A stretch of DNA of 64,000 bases from Thalassotalea sp. Sam97 (GCF_041379765.1 NZ_CP166919.1:1364001-1428000), one strand, 5' to 3'. Positions 50,986 to 61,018 are shown, counted from the stretch's first letter. Numbers and translations are program-made. Notes: generated by a model not told the origin, from the letters alone.

Positions 50986-51386
50986 ACCCTGATTTTATAG
51001 TCTGGACTTACTCAATGGCTGTTTTGACTACCCTTAGTACATCTCTTTACCATGCATAAAAAGTGTCTAGCGTAGCATCTTGTATAGAAGGGGAAACGAT
51101 AAGGGAGGTTGTTTAGTCTTGTGAGTTTCCCATTATTAATTAAAAAAATTTCCCCAAAAGCCAACCGAAACATACTGAGCAGCACAAAGCTTCATATGAA
51201 TTTTTGATCTTAATCAAAAAGCTAATGCGTTTGTAAATAAAAACTATTCTCATTTGCATTTTGCTATGTTAGACTACGTCGCATATTGAGAACAAGTCTT
51301 AGATTGATGCTTAGCTCCTCATGACTTTGCTGGTAGTAAAGCGTCAACAACATAAAAAATAATTTTTTGTCATTCTTGGAGACAAC
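50986..51386. other. 401-base spacer before the TonB receptor
   Basis: No gene seen. It contains a Fur-like box near 51239-51257 and the receptor ribosome binding site (TTGGAGA). The first 200 bases hold nothing recognised. Confidence 0.5.
51239..51257 (+). promoter_or_regulatory. Candidate Fur box upstream of the TonB-dependent receptor
   Basis: AAAAACTATTCTCATTTGC agrees with the 19-base Fur consensus at about 11 positions, and its right half ATTCTCATTTGC is the usual natural form. Located 130 bases before a siderophore receptor gene. Confidence 0.55.
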
Positions 51387-53483
51387 ATGAAATTTAAACT
51401 GTCTACAATTGCTACGGCGCTATTGGTAAGTCAAACGGCATTCGCTGAATCAAATAATGATATTGAACGCGTTGTTGTAGAAGGTAAGTACCTGTCAGTT
51501 AACGAGTCAAACTCAGTAAAATCACCTACACCGATCCTCGATGTACCGCAAAGTTTAACCATCATGACAGCGGATGATATTACTGAACGTGGTATTACGA
51601 GCATCGGCGATATCATCGATTACACACCAGGTGTTAATACATCTCAAGGCGAAGGTCACCGTGACTCTGTGGTATTTCGTGGTGTTCGTTCAACCGCTGA
51701 CTTTTTTATGGATGGTAACCGTGATGACGTTCAATACTACCGTTCATTATATAACGTAGAGCAAGTTGAAATTTTACGAGGTCCTAATGCGTTATTATTC
51801 GGTCGTGGTGGTACAGGCGGTATTTTAAATCGTGTATCTAAAAAAGCACAATTTGACGAGGGCTTTACCAATTATAAAGCACAAGTAAATTCATTTGGTG
51901 GTTACAATTTAGAATTAGATACCAATGTAGCTAGCAGCAAAGATTCAGCTGTCCGCATTAATGCCATGTACGAACAGCTTGAAAATCACCGTGATTATTT
52001 TGGCGGTGAGCGTATGGGCTTTAACCCAACGGCACGCTTTGAGTTAAACTCTGACACAACCGTTGATGTGTCTTACGAGTACATTAACCATGAGCGTTTC
52101 ATTGACCGTGGTATCGCAACCGATGCTGACGGACAGCCAATCGAAGCATTAAAAGATGTTGTATTTGCAGATCCGAGCTTTAACCAACAGCAACTTGAAG
52201 CACACGTTTTCAGAGCTAACGTAGAGCACCAATTTAGCGATTACGTTAAAGGTAACTTTAATGCCTTTTACGGTGACTACGATAAGCTTTACCAAAACTT
52301 TTATGCAGCAGGCTTTGATGCCGATGCGGACATCGTAACCTTAGATGGTTATGTGGATACCACACAACGTGACAACCTAATCTTGTCGGCTAACTTAGTA
52401 AGTGAGTTTGAAACCGGTGATTTTGGTCATACCGTTATTTTTGGTGGTGAAGTGATTCGCACCAAATCTAATCAAGATCGCTACAACCCAGTATTTAGCA
52501 CCTCAGGTAAAGACAAAGAAGACTTTGTTGTAGGCGCAGATGGCACGTTGAACTTTGATAACTTAACTGGTGTTAATGCCGCTGGTGATAACTTCACCGT
52601 AGCGTTTACCGATCTAAATGACGACACCCATGTTAAGCTAGATGTGTTCTCGGTTTACTTGCAGGACGAAATTGCCATCTCTGAGCATTTAGATCTTGTA
52701 TTAGGTGCACGCTTTGATAGTTTCGATATTGAAGTTGATAACCTTAAAGCAAACGAAACTCGTACTCGTATCGACGAAGAAGTTTCACCGCGTGCAGGTC
52801 TTGTGTTTAAGCCTCAAGAGAATATCTCAATTTACGCCAGTTACAGTGAATCTTTCTTACCACGCAGTGGTGAGCAGTACACCGACATCGATGGAAACGA
52901 TGACAAACTAGCACCAGATACCTACACCAACCAAGAAATTGGTATGAAGTGGGACTTTGAAAGTGGCTTAAGTTTTACTGCCGCAGCGTTTGAAAATACG
53001 CAAAGTTCACCACAAGTTTCAAACGAAGACTCATCAAAGTTAGTTATTATTGACCAAGAAATCACCGGTTTTGAATTACAGTTAGCTGGCCACGTGACCA
53101 AAGATTGGTTTGTATCGGCAAACTACAGCAACCTTGACGGTGAAATTGTTGACATCAATGGTCCTACTGGCAGAACACCGCGTGAGTTGCCAGAGCACAC
53201 GTACTCGTTATGGACCACCTACCAAGTAACCCCTGTGTTTGGTTTAGGTTTTGGTGTAACGCATCAAGGTGAAAGCTACATTGATACTAAGAACGCGGCG
53301 ACTTTGCCAAGCTACACGCGTTTTGATGCGTCAATGTACTATGACTTATCTGACGATTTACGTGTACAGTTAAACCTAGAAAACTTAACTGACGAAATTT
53401 ACTTCCCGAATGCACATTCAACGCATCAGGTAACAGTCGGCGCACCAGCCAATGCTATGCTAACCATTATCGGTAGCTTGTAA
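51387..53483 (+). CDS. TonB-dependent siderophore receptor
   Basis: 698-residue outer-membrane receptor. Signal peptide MKFKLSTIATALLVSQTAFA, a TonB-box-like IERVVVEG just after it, plug domain (about 45-155; PILDVPQSLTIMTADDITERGITSIGDIIDYTPGV, FRGVRSTADFFMDG, VEILRGPNALLFGRGGTGGILNRVSK) and a 22-strand barrel ending with the ENLTDEIYFPNAHS motif. The plug signature fits the ferrichrome/catecholate (FhuA/FiuA) class. The last residue is leucine and not the usual aromatic. A Fur-like site lies upstream. No siderophore synthesis or ABC transporter genes are adjacent, so it probably takes up a foreign siderophore. Confidence 0.93.
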   Translation: MKFKLSTIATALLVSQTAFAESNNDIERVVVEGKYLSVNESNSVKSPTPILDVPQSLTIMTADDITERGITSIGDIIDYTPGVNTSQGEGHRDSVVFRGVRSTADFFMDGNRDDVQYYRSLYNVEQVEILRGPNALLFGRGGTGGILNRVSKKAQFDEGFTNYKAQVNSFGGYNLELDTNVASSKDSAVRINAMYEQLENHRDYFGGERMGFNPTARFELNSDTTVDVSYEYINHERFIDRGIATDADGQPIEALKDVVFADPSFNQQQLEAHVFRANVEHQFSDYVKGNFNAFYGDYDKLYQNFYAAGFDADADIVTLDGYVDTTQRDNLILSANLVSEFETGDFGHTVIFGGEVIRTKSNQDRYNPVFSTSGKDKEDFVVGADGTLNFDNLTGVNAAGDNFTVAFTDLNDDTHVKLDVFSVYLQDEIAISEHLDLVLGARFDSFDIEVDNLKANETRTRIDEEVSPRAGLVFKPQENISIYASYSESFLPRSGEQYTDIDGNDDKLAPDTYTNQEIGMKWDFESGLSFTAAAFENTQSSPQVSNEDSSKLVIIDQEITGFELQLAGHVTKDWFVSANYSNLDGEIVDINGPTGRTPRELPEHTYSLWTTYQVTPVFGLGFGVTHQGESYIDTKNAATLPSYTRFDASMYYDLSDDLRVQLNLENLTDEIYFPNAHSTHQVTVGAPANAMLTIIGSL

Positions 53484-53509
53484 TTAACCACTGCTGACAT
53501 TTGTATTAT

Positions 53510-53539
53510 TAAAGACCGCTTCGGCGGTCTTTTTTTGCT
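53510..53539 (+). terminator. Rho-independent terminator of the TonB receptor gene
   Basis: AAAGACCGC-TTCG-GCGGTCTTTTTTT, UUCG tetraloop. Confidence 0.95.
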
Positions 53540-53671
53540 CCGAAATTAGCTAACACAGCTTATCTTGTTGACGTCGTTAGCACGATGTTAGCTAAGTTTG
53601 CTACGCTTGTAGTCAGTCGAATTGATATCGTAGTTATCGTTCATAATTTTTTATTAACGAGTGATAAAGTA

Positions 53672-54616
53672 ATGCAAGGTATATTCAATGCTTGGTGCTA
53701 TGACGCAACTAGCCATTCCATCGCACTATCAAAATGCGAGGTGAAACCATTAGATAGTGGTGAAGTTAGGGTAAAAAATCTTTGTTTTGGCATTAATCCG
53801 GTTGATTGGAAGTTTATTGAGTCCAACCCCTTGGTTTGGCCAAACGGTCACATTCCCGGTGTTGATGGTGTCGGCGTGATCGTCGAGGTTGCTGACGATG
53901 TTGATAAATCACTCGCAGGTAAGCGCGTTGCTTATCATCAGTCGTTGGTACAGCTAGGGAGCTTTGCTGAACAAACCGTGTTACGTGCAGAGCGAGTGAT
54001 GCAGGTACCGTTAGTAATAACCGATGCTGTAGCAGCATCATTACCGTGTCCCATGTTAACCGCTTGGCAAGCGTTTCGTAAAATTCCCACTGATAAAGCC
54101 GAACATGTATTGGTGATTGGGGTTGGTGCGGTAAACAAAATACTGATTCAATTACTGGTTAAAGCCAATATGATGGTTGATGTGGTGTCAAAAAGCATAT
54201 CTAAGGATGATGCCAAGTCGCTTGGTGTTTCTAACGTGTTTAGAGAGCAAGGGCGGTTAGAGGCAAGTTATTTTGCTGCCTTCGATGCCGTTGGGAGCTT
54301 AAGTGCCAGTCAATATGTAAATAACTTACAGGCGAATGGCCACATAATATGTATTCAAGACAGAATAGAGTCACCAATTGATCCGCCCTTTACGAAAACA
54401 ATTTCTTATCATGAAATTGCGTTAGGGGCCTTACATCAATACGGTGATGCTCGCGCATGGCGTGATCTTATGGCTGCAGGGGAGAATATGATGGCAGATA
54501 TTGCAGGAGGTAAAATTGACATTGAGACGCCGGTAATATTTGCATTTGATGAGTGCCTTGATGCGTTAAAACACAGCAAGTACAGTAAGTTGAAAACCGT
54601 GGTAGCGCTACCATAG
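53672..54616 (+). CDS. Zinc-independent MDR-family (quinone oxidoreductase-like) dehydrogenase
   Basis: 314-residue medium-chain dehydrogenase/reductase. The N-terminal GroES-like domain (SGEVRVKNLCFGINPVDWKFIE...HIPGVDGVGVIVEVADDV) lacks the cysteine and histidine zinc ligands and the structural four-cysteine lobe, pointing to the quinone-oxidoreductase branch. The Rossmann part has HVLVIGVGAVNKILIQLL, a slightly altered GxGxxG. ATG 53672 gives the usual length; the frame opens at 53585. Part of the segment inserted between greA and yhbY. Substrate unknown. Confidence 0.8.
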   Translation: MQGIFNAWCYDATSHSIALSKCEVKPLDSGEVRVKNLCFGINPVDWKFIESNPLVWPNGHIPGVDGVGVIVEVADDVDKSLAGKRVAYHQSLVQLGSFAEQTVLRAERVMQVPLVITDAVAASLPCPMLTAWQAFRKIPTDKAEHVLVIGVGAVNKILIQLLVKANMMVDVVSKSISKDDAKSLGVSNVFREQGRLEASYFAAFDAVGSLSASQYVNNLQANGHIICIQDRIESPIDPPFTKTISYHEIALGALHQYGDARAWRDLMAAGENMMADIAGGKIDIETPVIFAFDECLDALKHSKYSKLKTVVALP

Positions 54617-54806
54617 CGAAAAGTATGCGAATCGATAGTGTAACAGGGCATTCAAGTCGGACTTGATAGCGAGCAAAACGGTGTAAATTGTAACTGTATT
54701 AACTAAAAAATCAGATTGATTGACCGCCGCTAATTATAACTAAATCATAGGTTTACCTGAATTTAGGTGGTTGTTCTCTATAACCAGGTAATACGACTAG
54801 TGCAAA

Positions 54807-55319
54807 TTATACGGATATTATCTGATCGTATGATTCATCACTTGCTATTGGTTGATATTTTTTTAGCATCTCGGTTAATACAGTGTTCGGAATATACTTG
54901 TCGCCTTGTTTTTGGCGCTGGCGATTAATTGCTTGTAAATAGCTATGGTCACTCGCTGTTTTGAAGGTAACGGCAATAAAGTGTGCGCTAGGGTAATGCG
55001 CTTTAATATTATCCCGCTGTGTTCGAGTTAAATTGGTGAGATCCCAAATGACATTGCTTGACTGTTTGGAGCGTTTAATGGCTTGGTTAAACAACCGTTG
55101 GTGTTGCCTGCGAAGAGGGTTATTTATGGCCAATTCAAAAAATTGCCGATAGCGGATGCGATGTTTTTCAGCTAACTTCTCGACGATATTATCAGAAGAA
55201 ATTACCTGGAAATCATCTCCAAGGGTTTTGATAAGCGAGTGGACGTAGGTGGATTTACCACAACCAGGGGCACCGATAAGAATGTATACGGTTTGTTTAG
55301 CCATAAGTTTAATACGCAT
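54807..55319 (-). CDS. P-loop kinase (polynucleotide-kinase-like AAA_33 ATPase)
   Basis: 170-residue nucleotide kinase-like protein. Walker A GAPGCGKST (about 17-25), strand-2 aspartate motif VISSDNIVEKLAE, and the lid/arginine region INRQRQKQGDKYIP near the C-terminus followed by an EMLKKYQP helix resemble the 5'-kinase domain of T4 polynucleotide kinase and small zeta-toxin-like kinases. Substrate cannot be told (RNA/DNA 5' end or metabolite). The start could be ATG 55319 or 55304; neither has a strong ribosome binding site. It stands alone between the MDR gene and yhbY. Confidence 0.75.
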   Translation of the reverse strand: MRIKLMAKQTVYILIGAPGCGKSTYVHSLIKTLGDDFQVISSDNIVEKLAEKHRIRYRQFFELAINNPLRRQHQRLFNQAIKRSKQSSNVIWDLTNLTRTQRDNIKAHYPSAHFIAVTFKTASDHSYLQAINRQRQKQGDKYIPNTVLTEMLKKYQPIASDESYDQIISV

Positions 55320-55426
55320 GTTGGGTTTTCTGCGCGATGCCGATGATGGCCTCGATCCTCACCATGATAATGGTGTTAATAGCGTTATGTCTCTGTATTC
55401 ATAACAAAAAGCTAAGTGAGCAGAGA

Positions 55427-55484
55427 TAAAAAAAGCGCCTGTGCAATCAAGTTAACCTTGTATTGAGTCTAAGACGCTTTTAAA
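55427..55484 (-). terminator. Terminator of yhbY
   Basis: Minus strand: AAAGCG...CGCTTTTTTT enclosing a second helix (CAATACAAG/CTTGATTG). A two-tier stem with a long T run. Confidence 0.7.
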
Positions 55485-55507
55485 CCATCGATTAATACGC
55501 GATGAAA

Positions 55508-55804
55508 TTAGATACGAGGAATGTCGATTTTTTTCTCGTCTGATTGACGGTAAATAATTAATGTTTTACCGATGGTTTGCACTTTCACTGCATTGGTTTC
55601 ACGAACAATCGCGTCAACAATTAATTGCTTCACTTCGCGATCATCTGTCGGGATTTTTACCTTGATTAACTCATGGTGATTTAATGCTGCATCGATTTCA
55701 GCAATAACACCTTCAGTTAAGCCGTTAGCGCCCAGTAATACAACCGGTTTTAAGTTATGGGCTAAGCCTTTTAGGTAGGTGATCTGTTTTTTTGATAAAT
55801 TCAT
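55508..55804 (-). CDS. yhbY: Ribosome assembly RNA-binding protein YhbY (CRM domain)
   Basis: 98-residue protein that is one CRM domain; E. coli YhbY (97 aa) binds pre-50S particles. It shows LSKKQITYLKGLAHNLKPVVLLGANGLTEGVIAEIDAALNHHELIKVKI, with the conserved GxxG-type loop LGANGLTEG. It is divergent from rlmE with a 91-base promoter region between, as in most gammaproteobacteria. Confidence 0.95.
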   Translation of the reverse strand: MNLSKKQITYLKGLAHNLKPVVLLGANGLTEGVIAEIDAALNHHELIKVKIPTDDREVKQLIVDAIVRETNAVKVQTIGKTLIIYRQSDEKKIDIPRI

Positions 55805-55895
55805 TGAAATATTTCGTTTAAGTGACTTGAATTACAACCATTTTAACGCCATCTTTGGGGGAATACCAAATGCAATTACAGTATTTTACTAAAAT

Positions 55896-56531
55896 ATGAG
55901 CAAAGCGAAGAAAAATCGATCAGCCAGTTCGAATCGTTGGATGCAAGAGCACTTCGACGATGAATATGTGAAAAAAGCACAGAAGCTTGGATTACGATCT
56001 CGTGCTGTATTTAAAATCGAAGAAATAAACAATAAAGACAAACTGATTAAACCCGGCATGAATGTTGTTGACTTAGGCGCTGCGCCTGGTGGCTGGTCAG
56101 AGTATGCAGTAAAAGTTGTTGGTGATGATGGCAATGTGATTGCCTGTGATATTTTACCTATGGAGCCATTGCCGGGTGTTGCCTTCTTACAAGGTGACTT
56201 TCGTGAGGATGCCGTTCTTGACACGTTATTAAACCGAATTGATGGTCGTAACGTAGATGTAGTTATGTCTGACATGGCGCATAACTTCAGTGGCAATGAA
56301 GCAACCGACCAAGCGCGAAATATGTATTTGGTAGAATTGGCTCTTGATATGTGTCACCAAGTATTGAAGAAAAACGGCAGTTTTGTTGTTAAAGTATTCC
56401 AAGGTGAAGGTTTCGACCAATACATGAAAGACGTAAAGGCCTGCTTTAACGTGGTTAAAACGCGAAAGCCAGAGTCGTCTCGAGCTCGCTCTCGAGAAGT
56501 ATATATTGTGGCTACAGGTTATAAACTGTAG
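55896..56531 (+). CDS. rlmE: 23S rRNA (uridine-2'-O)-methyltransferase RlmE
   Basis: 211-residue RrmJ/FtsJ enzyme methylating U2552 of the 23S rRNA A-loop, a late heat-shock-linked step in 50S maturation. SAM motif VVDLGAAPGGWSEYA, catalytic K-D-K-E tetrad in SRAVFKIEEI (K), VMSDMAHN (D), FVVKVFQGEG (K) and SRARSREVYIVATG (E). The length equals E. coli RlmE (209). ftsH follows after 110 bases, the conserved rlmE-ftsH pair. Confidence 0.96.
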   Translation: MSKAKKNRSASSNRWMQEHFDDEYVKKAQKLGLRSRAVFKIEEINNKDKLIKPGMNVVDLGAAPGGWSEYAVKVVGDDGNVIACDILPMEPLPGVAFLQGDFREDAVLDTLLNRIDGRNVDVVMSDMAHNFSGNEATDQARNMYLVELALDMCHQVLKKNGSFVVKVFQGEGFDQYMKDVKACFNVVKTRKPESSRARSREVYIVATGYKL

Positions 56532-56641
56532 TAGAGTAAGTATTGGGTGACGTTGTTACACTTGAAATTTTGAACAACCGCCCAAATTTACAGTCAATAA
56601 TAATGAAAACATCGCATTGATAGTTACAAGAGGTCCTCACT

Positions 56642-58561
56642 TTGAGCGATATGGTTAAAAATCTAATTTTATGGCTGGTTATAGCCATAGTCCTAATGTC
56701 TGTGTTTAATAGCTTTACGCCGAGCAATACCGCTGACGCGAAGCTTGATTACACGCAATTTATTACCGATGTTCGATCTGGCCAAATAGGCGAGGTGAAA
56801 ATCGAATCGAATGGTGTGATTAACGGTACCACCCGTAACGGACAAACCTTCTCCACCATGATCCCGACGCAATATGATAAAGACTTGCTCAATGATCTCA
56901 TTCAAAACGATGTGAAAGTACAAGGTGTACCGCCTGAAGAGCCAAGCTTATTGGCGAGCATTTTTATCAACTGGTTCCCAATGCTATTGCTTATCGGTAT
57001 TTGGATCTTCTTTATGCGTCAAATGCAAGGTGGCGGTGGTAAAGGCGCCATGAGCTTTGGTAAGTCAAAAGCACGTTTATTGTCTGATGATCAGATCAAA
57101 ACAACATTTGCTGACGTTGCCGGCTGTGACGAAGCAAAAGAAGAAGTTGCCGAATTAGTCGACTATTTACGTGATCCATCGAAATTCCAAAAACTTGGTG
57201 GTCGCATTCCATCAGGTATCTTAATGGTTGGCCAACCAGGTACAGGTAAAACCTTATTAGCAAAAGCTATTGCCGGTGAAGCAAAAGTACCGTTTTTCTC
57301 AATTTCGGGTTCAGACTTTGTGGAAATGTTCGTTGGTGTTGGTGCATCACGCGTTCGTGATATGTTTGACCAAGCGAAAAAGTCAGCGCCTTGTATCATT
57401 TTTATTGATGAAATTGATGCGGTTGGTCGCCAACGTGGTGCAGGTCTTGGTGGTGGTCATGATGAGCGCGAGCAAACCTTGAACCAAATGTTGGTTGAGA
57501 TGGACGGTTTTGAAGGCACAGAAGGCGTTATCGTTATTGCTGCAACAAACCGCCCTGACGTGTTAGATCCAGCATTATTGCGTCCTGGTCGTTTTGACCG
57601 ACAAGTAACGGTTGGTTTACCTGATATTCGCGGTCGTGAGCAAATATTGAAAGTGCACATGCGCAAAGTACCAATTGCTGATGATGTTGATGCGGCAGTA
57701 ATTGCCCGTGGTACCCCAGGTTTCAGTGGTGCTGATTTAGCAAACTTAGTAAACGAAGCCGCGTTATTTGCGGCGCGTACTAGCCGACGATTAGTGTCTA
57801 TGGTTGAATTTGATAAAGCCAAAGACAAAATTATGATGGGCGCTGAACGTCGTTCAATGGTCATGAGCGAAGCGGAAAAAGAAATGACCGCTTATCACGA
57901 AGCTGGTCATGCCATTGTTGGTCGTATGGTGCCAGAGCATGACCCTGTTTACAAAGTGAGTATTATTCCTCGTGGCCGTGCTCTAGGTGTGACCATGTAC
58001 TTGCCTGAACAAGACCGAGTGAGCCATTCTAAGATGCACTTAGAGAGTATGATTTCATCACTGTATGGTGGTCGAATTGCCGAAGATATTATTTACGGCG
58101 CAGACAAAGTATCGACAGGTGCGTCAAATGATATTGAACGTGCGACTGAGATCGCTCGCAAAATGGTAACCCAGTGGGGCTTATCAGAAAAAATGGGCCC
58201 TATGTTGTATGCCGAAGAAGAAGGTGAAGTATTCTTAGGTCGTACAGCGGCACAACACAAGCACATGTCAGATGATACGGCGAAAGACATTGATGATGAA
58301 GTTCGTAGCATTATCGAGCGCAACTACAAACGCGCCGAAGATATCTTAAAGAACAATATGGATATTCTTCATGCAATGAAAGATGCGTTAATGAAATACG
58401 AGACCATTGATGCACCACAAATTGATGACTTAATGGCGCGTATTGACGTTCGTGAACCAAAAGGCTACGGTGATGAAAATCGAGACGATAATACACCACC
58501 AGCAAATTCAGCTAAGCCAAACACAGATGTCAATAAACCGGCAGATGAACCTGCAAATTAA
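56642..58561 (+). CDS. ftsH: ATP-dependent zinc metalloprotease FtsH
   Basis: 639-residue membrane AAA protease degrading misassembled membrane proteins and regulators such as LpxC and sigma-32. Two N-terminal transmembrane helices (7-24, 103-124), AAA module with Walker A at 197-204 (GQPGTGKT, where most FtsH have GPPGTGKT), Walker B CIIFIDEIDAVG, SRH TNRPDVLDPALLRPGRFDRQ, and the HEAGH zinc site near 416. The start is TTG 56642 with AGAGG eight bases upstream; ATG 56651 is possible. The tail (GDENRDDNTPPAN...) is short and hydrophilic. Confidence 0.97.
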   Translation: MSDMVKNLILWLVIAIVLMSVFNSFTPSNTADAKLDYTQFITDVRSGQIGEVKIESNGVINGTTRNGQTFSTMIPTQYDKDLLNDLIQNDVKVQGVPPEEPSLLASIFINWFPMLLLIGIWIFFMRQMQGGGGKGAMSFGKSKARLLSDDQIKTTFADVAGCDEAKEEVAELVDYLRDPSKFQKLGGRIPSGILMVGQPGTGKTLLAKAIAGEAKVPFFSISGSDFVEMFVGVGASRVRDMFDQAKKSAPCIIFIDEIDAVGRQRGAGLGGGHDEREQTLNQMLVEMDGFEGTEGVIVIAATNRPDVLDPALLRPGRFDRQVTVGLPDIRGREQILKVHMRKVPIADDVDAAVIARGTPGFSGADLANLVNEAALFAARTSRRLVSMVEFDKAKDKIMMGAERRSMVMSEAEKEMTAYHEAGHAIVGRMVPEHDPVYKVSIIPRGRALGVTMYLPEQDRVSHSKMHLESMISSLYGGRIAEDIIYGADKVSTGASNDIERATEIARKMVTQWGLSEKMGPMLYAEEEGEVFLGRTAAQHKHMSDDTAKDIDDEVRSIIERNYKRAEDILKNNMDILHAMKDALMKYETIDAPQIDDLMARIDVREPKGYGDENRDDNTPPANSAKPNTDVNKPADEPAN

Positions 58562-58587
58562 TGCTGCCAGCTAATATTGATTGACTC

Positions 58588-58617
58588 AAAAACCGCACAT
58601 TGTGCGGTTTTTTTTTG
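58588..58617 (+). terminator. Rho-independent terminator of ftsH
   Basis: AAAAACCGCAC-ATT-GTGCGGTTTTTTTTT. Confidence 0.95.
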
Positions 58618-58778
58618 CATTCATACTCAGAAAATCGGTTGTATAATTATCAAGATCTAACGCTTAAATAGGGTTTATGTTTATCAACGATGGCGTAAAT
58701 TTTCTAGGTAATGGCTTGGTATTCAAGGCTAGCTCTTTTATAATGCCGAGCATAAAATTTAACAATATTAAAGATTCC

Positions 58779-59603
58779 ATGCTATTTGCCGATAAGTCTC
58801 TGCCCTTAGACACCCCTCAAGTAATGGGGATATTAAATGTCACACCAGACTCTTTTTCCGATGGTGGTCGTTATAAAGCCATCGATAGTGCTTTAAGCCA
58901 AGTTGAAAAAATGGTGAGAGATGGGGCAACGATTATCGATGTTGGTGGTGAGTCTACCCGTCCAGGCGCTGCTGATGTTGCACTTGCTGAAGAGTTATCA
59001 CGAACAATCCCCGTTATTGAAGCAATAACACAACGATTTGATGTTATTGTTTCGATTGACACCAGCAAGAGCGACGTGATGAAGCAAGCGATAGGTGCTG
59101 GTGCTGGTTTAGTTAATGATGTGCGCGCCCTACAAAATCCTGGCTGTGTAGAGGCTGTGGCTGCCAGTGATGTTGCAGTATGTTTGATGCACATGCAAGG
59201 GCTGCCAAGAACTATGCAGCATAACCCGCAATATGATGATGTTGTCACCGATATTATTGGTTTCTTTGAGCAGCGTATTAATGTCTGCAAGCACGCGGGT
59301 ATCGACAAACAACGTATTATTCTCGACCCTGGCTATGGCTTTGGCAAAACCCTTGAACAAAATTATCAATTGTTAGCACGCCAAAATGAATTACTTGGCT
59401 TAGGCTTACCAATTTTGTCAGGCATATCAAGAAAGTCGATGATCGGAAATTTGTTAAATAGAGATGTATCCGAGCGCATGGCGGGCAGTTTATCTGCTGC
59501 TGTTATTGCTGCAATGCATGGCGCGCGGATTATTCGAGTTCATGATGTTAAAGAAACTGTTGATGCGCTTGCTGTCTTGCAAGCAACATGGCAGTTTGCA
59601 TAA
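58779..59603 (+). CDS. folP: Dihydropteroate synthase
   Basis: 274-residue TIM-barrel enzyme joining p-aminobenzoate to dihydropterin diphosphate; the sulfonamide target. Motifs VMGILNVTPDSFSDGG, IIDVGGESTRPGA, SIDTSK, LVNDVRAL, LDPGYGFGK, SGISRKSMIG and IRVHDVKETV are complete. The frame is open to ATG 58677 (34 more residues) and ATG 58743, but ATG 58779 gives MLFADKSLPLDTPQVMGILN, which aligns with the E. coli start. A TATAAT at 58642-58647 is a plausible -10, so folP-glmM has its own promoter after the ftsH terminator. Confidence 0.94.
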   Translation: MLFADKSLPLDTPQVMGILNVTPDSFSDGGRYKAIDSALSQVEKMVRDGATIIDVGGESTRPGAADVALAEELSRTIPVIEAITQRFDVIVSIDTSKSDVMKQAIGAGAGLVNDVRALQNPGCVEAVAASDVAVCLMHMQGLPRTMQHNPQYDDVVTDIIGFFEQRINVCKHAGIDKQRIILDPGYGFGKTLEQNYQLLARQNELLGLGLPILSGISRKSMIGNLLNRDVSERMAGSLSAAVIAAMHGARIIRVHDVKETVDALAVLQATWQFA

Positions 59604-59680
59604 AACTTTCAGTGTTGTTGCAACATGTTCGTTGTGGCAATTTACCGTCAAGATTATAAAAAGTTAAGGGAGATTAACCT

Positions 59681-61018
59681 GTGGCAGAGAGAAAATATTT
59701 TGGTACCGATGGTGTTCGAGGCTTAGTAGGGAAAGCGCCAATATCACCAGAGTTCGTTATGAAATTAGGCTGGGCAGCAGGTAAAGTACTGGCGAGCCAA
59801 GGCACCAAAACAGTGTTAATTGGTAAAGATACTCGTATTTCGGGCTACATGCTAGAGTCTGCACTTGAAGCTGGGTTTTCTGCTGCAGGCATTGATGTTA
59901 GCTTGACAGGCCCAATGCCAACCCCAGCGATCGCTTATTTAACGAAAACATTTCGTGCTGAAGCGGGCGTTGTGATCAGCGCATCGCATAACCCGTTTTA
60001 TGACAATGGCATCAAATTCTTCTCTACTTCGGGTGAAAAATTACCCGATGACGTTGAACTAGAAATTGAGCGCATGATTGATGAGCCGATGGATTGTGTG
60101 CACTCATCACTGTTAGGAAAAGCAAATCGTATAAATGATGCTGCAGGTCGTTACATTGAATTTTGTAAGAGCAACTTCCCGTCTGATTTATCACTACGTG
60201 GTTTAAAAATTGTGGTTGATTGTGCCAATGGCGCAACGTATCACATTGCGCCAGCGGTATTTCGTGAACTAGGTGCTGAAGTTATTGAGTATGCAAGCAA
60301 ACCTAATGGCATCAATATTAATGATGACTGTGGTGCAACATCAATGACCAATATTGCTAAAATGGTTCTGGATCAACAAGCGGATTTAGGTATTGCTTTA
60401 GACGGCGATGGCGATCGTTTGATGATGGTTGATCATAATGGTGATGTCGTAGATGGTGATGAGCTTATATATATTATTGCTAAAAACGCTCAGCAGCAGG
60501 GTACGTTAACCGGTGGCGTTGTTGGTACGTTAATGAGTAATATGGGTTTAGAACTTGCGCTTAAAGAGCTTAATATTGACTTTACCCGTGCCAAAGTTGG
60601 TGACCGTTATGTGATGGAGCAACTAAAACAAAATGGGTGGAAGCTTGGTGCCGAGAACTCTGGCCATATCATTAACCTAGATTGTACATCGACAGGTGAT
60701 GGTGTTGTTGCTGCGTTAAATGTCCTTGAAGCGCTGGGCCGTTCAGGTAAAACGTTAGCGCAATTAAAAGCTAGCATGAGCAAACTACCACAAATTTTGG
60801 TGAACGTACGCTTTGAAGAGGGCAACGATCCGCTAAACAGTGACGAGGTTAAATCACAGGTAGAAGCAGTTGAGACTGAGCTTGCGGGAACTGGTCGAGT
60901 GTTACTTCGTAAGTCAGGCACCGAACCATTGATTCGCGTTATGGTTGAAGGCCCAAATGCCGATAATGTTAGAAAACTCGCGAACAGTATTGCTGATAAA
61001 GTAAAAGAGTCGGTATAA
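59681..61018 (+). CDS. glmM: Phosphoglucosamine mutase
   Basis: 445-residue alpha-D-phosphohexomutase converting glucosamine-6-phosphate to glucosamine-1-phosphate for peptidoglycan and LPS. Active-site phosphoserine S102 in VVISASHNPFYDNGIKFF, metal-binding loop ALDGDGDRLMMVD, sugar loop GAENSGHII and phosphate loop RKSGTEPLIRVMVEG. The start is GTG 59681 with AAGGGAGA upstream. It follows folP by 77 bases, the conserved folP-glmM pair. Confidence 0.97.
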   Translation: MAERKYFGTDGVRGLVGKAPISPEFVMKLGWAAGKVLASQGTKTVLIGKDTRISGYMLESALEAGFSAAGIDVSLTGPMPTPAIAYLTKTFRAEAGVVISASHNPFYDNGIKFFSTSGEKLPDDVELEIERMIDEPMDCVHSSLLGKANRINDAAGRYIEFCKSNFPSDLSLRGLKIVVDCANGATYHIAPAVFRELGAEVIEYASKPNGININDDCGATSMTNIAKMVLDQQADLGIALDGDGDRLMMVDHNGDVVDGDELIYIIAKNAQQQGTLTGGVVGTLMSNMGLELALKELNIDFTRAKVGDRYVMEQLKQNGWKLGAENSGHIINLDCTSTGDGVVAALNVLEALGRSGKTLAQLKASMSKLPQILVNVRFEEGNDPLNSDEVKSQVEAVETELAGTGRVLLRKSGTEPLIRVMVEGPNADNVRKLANSIADKVKESV

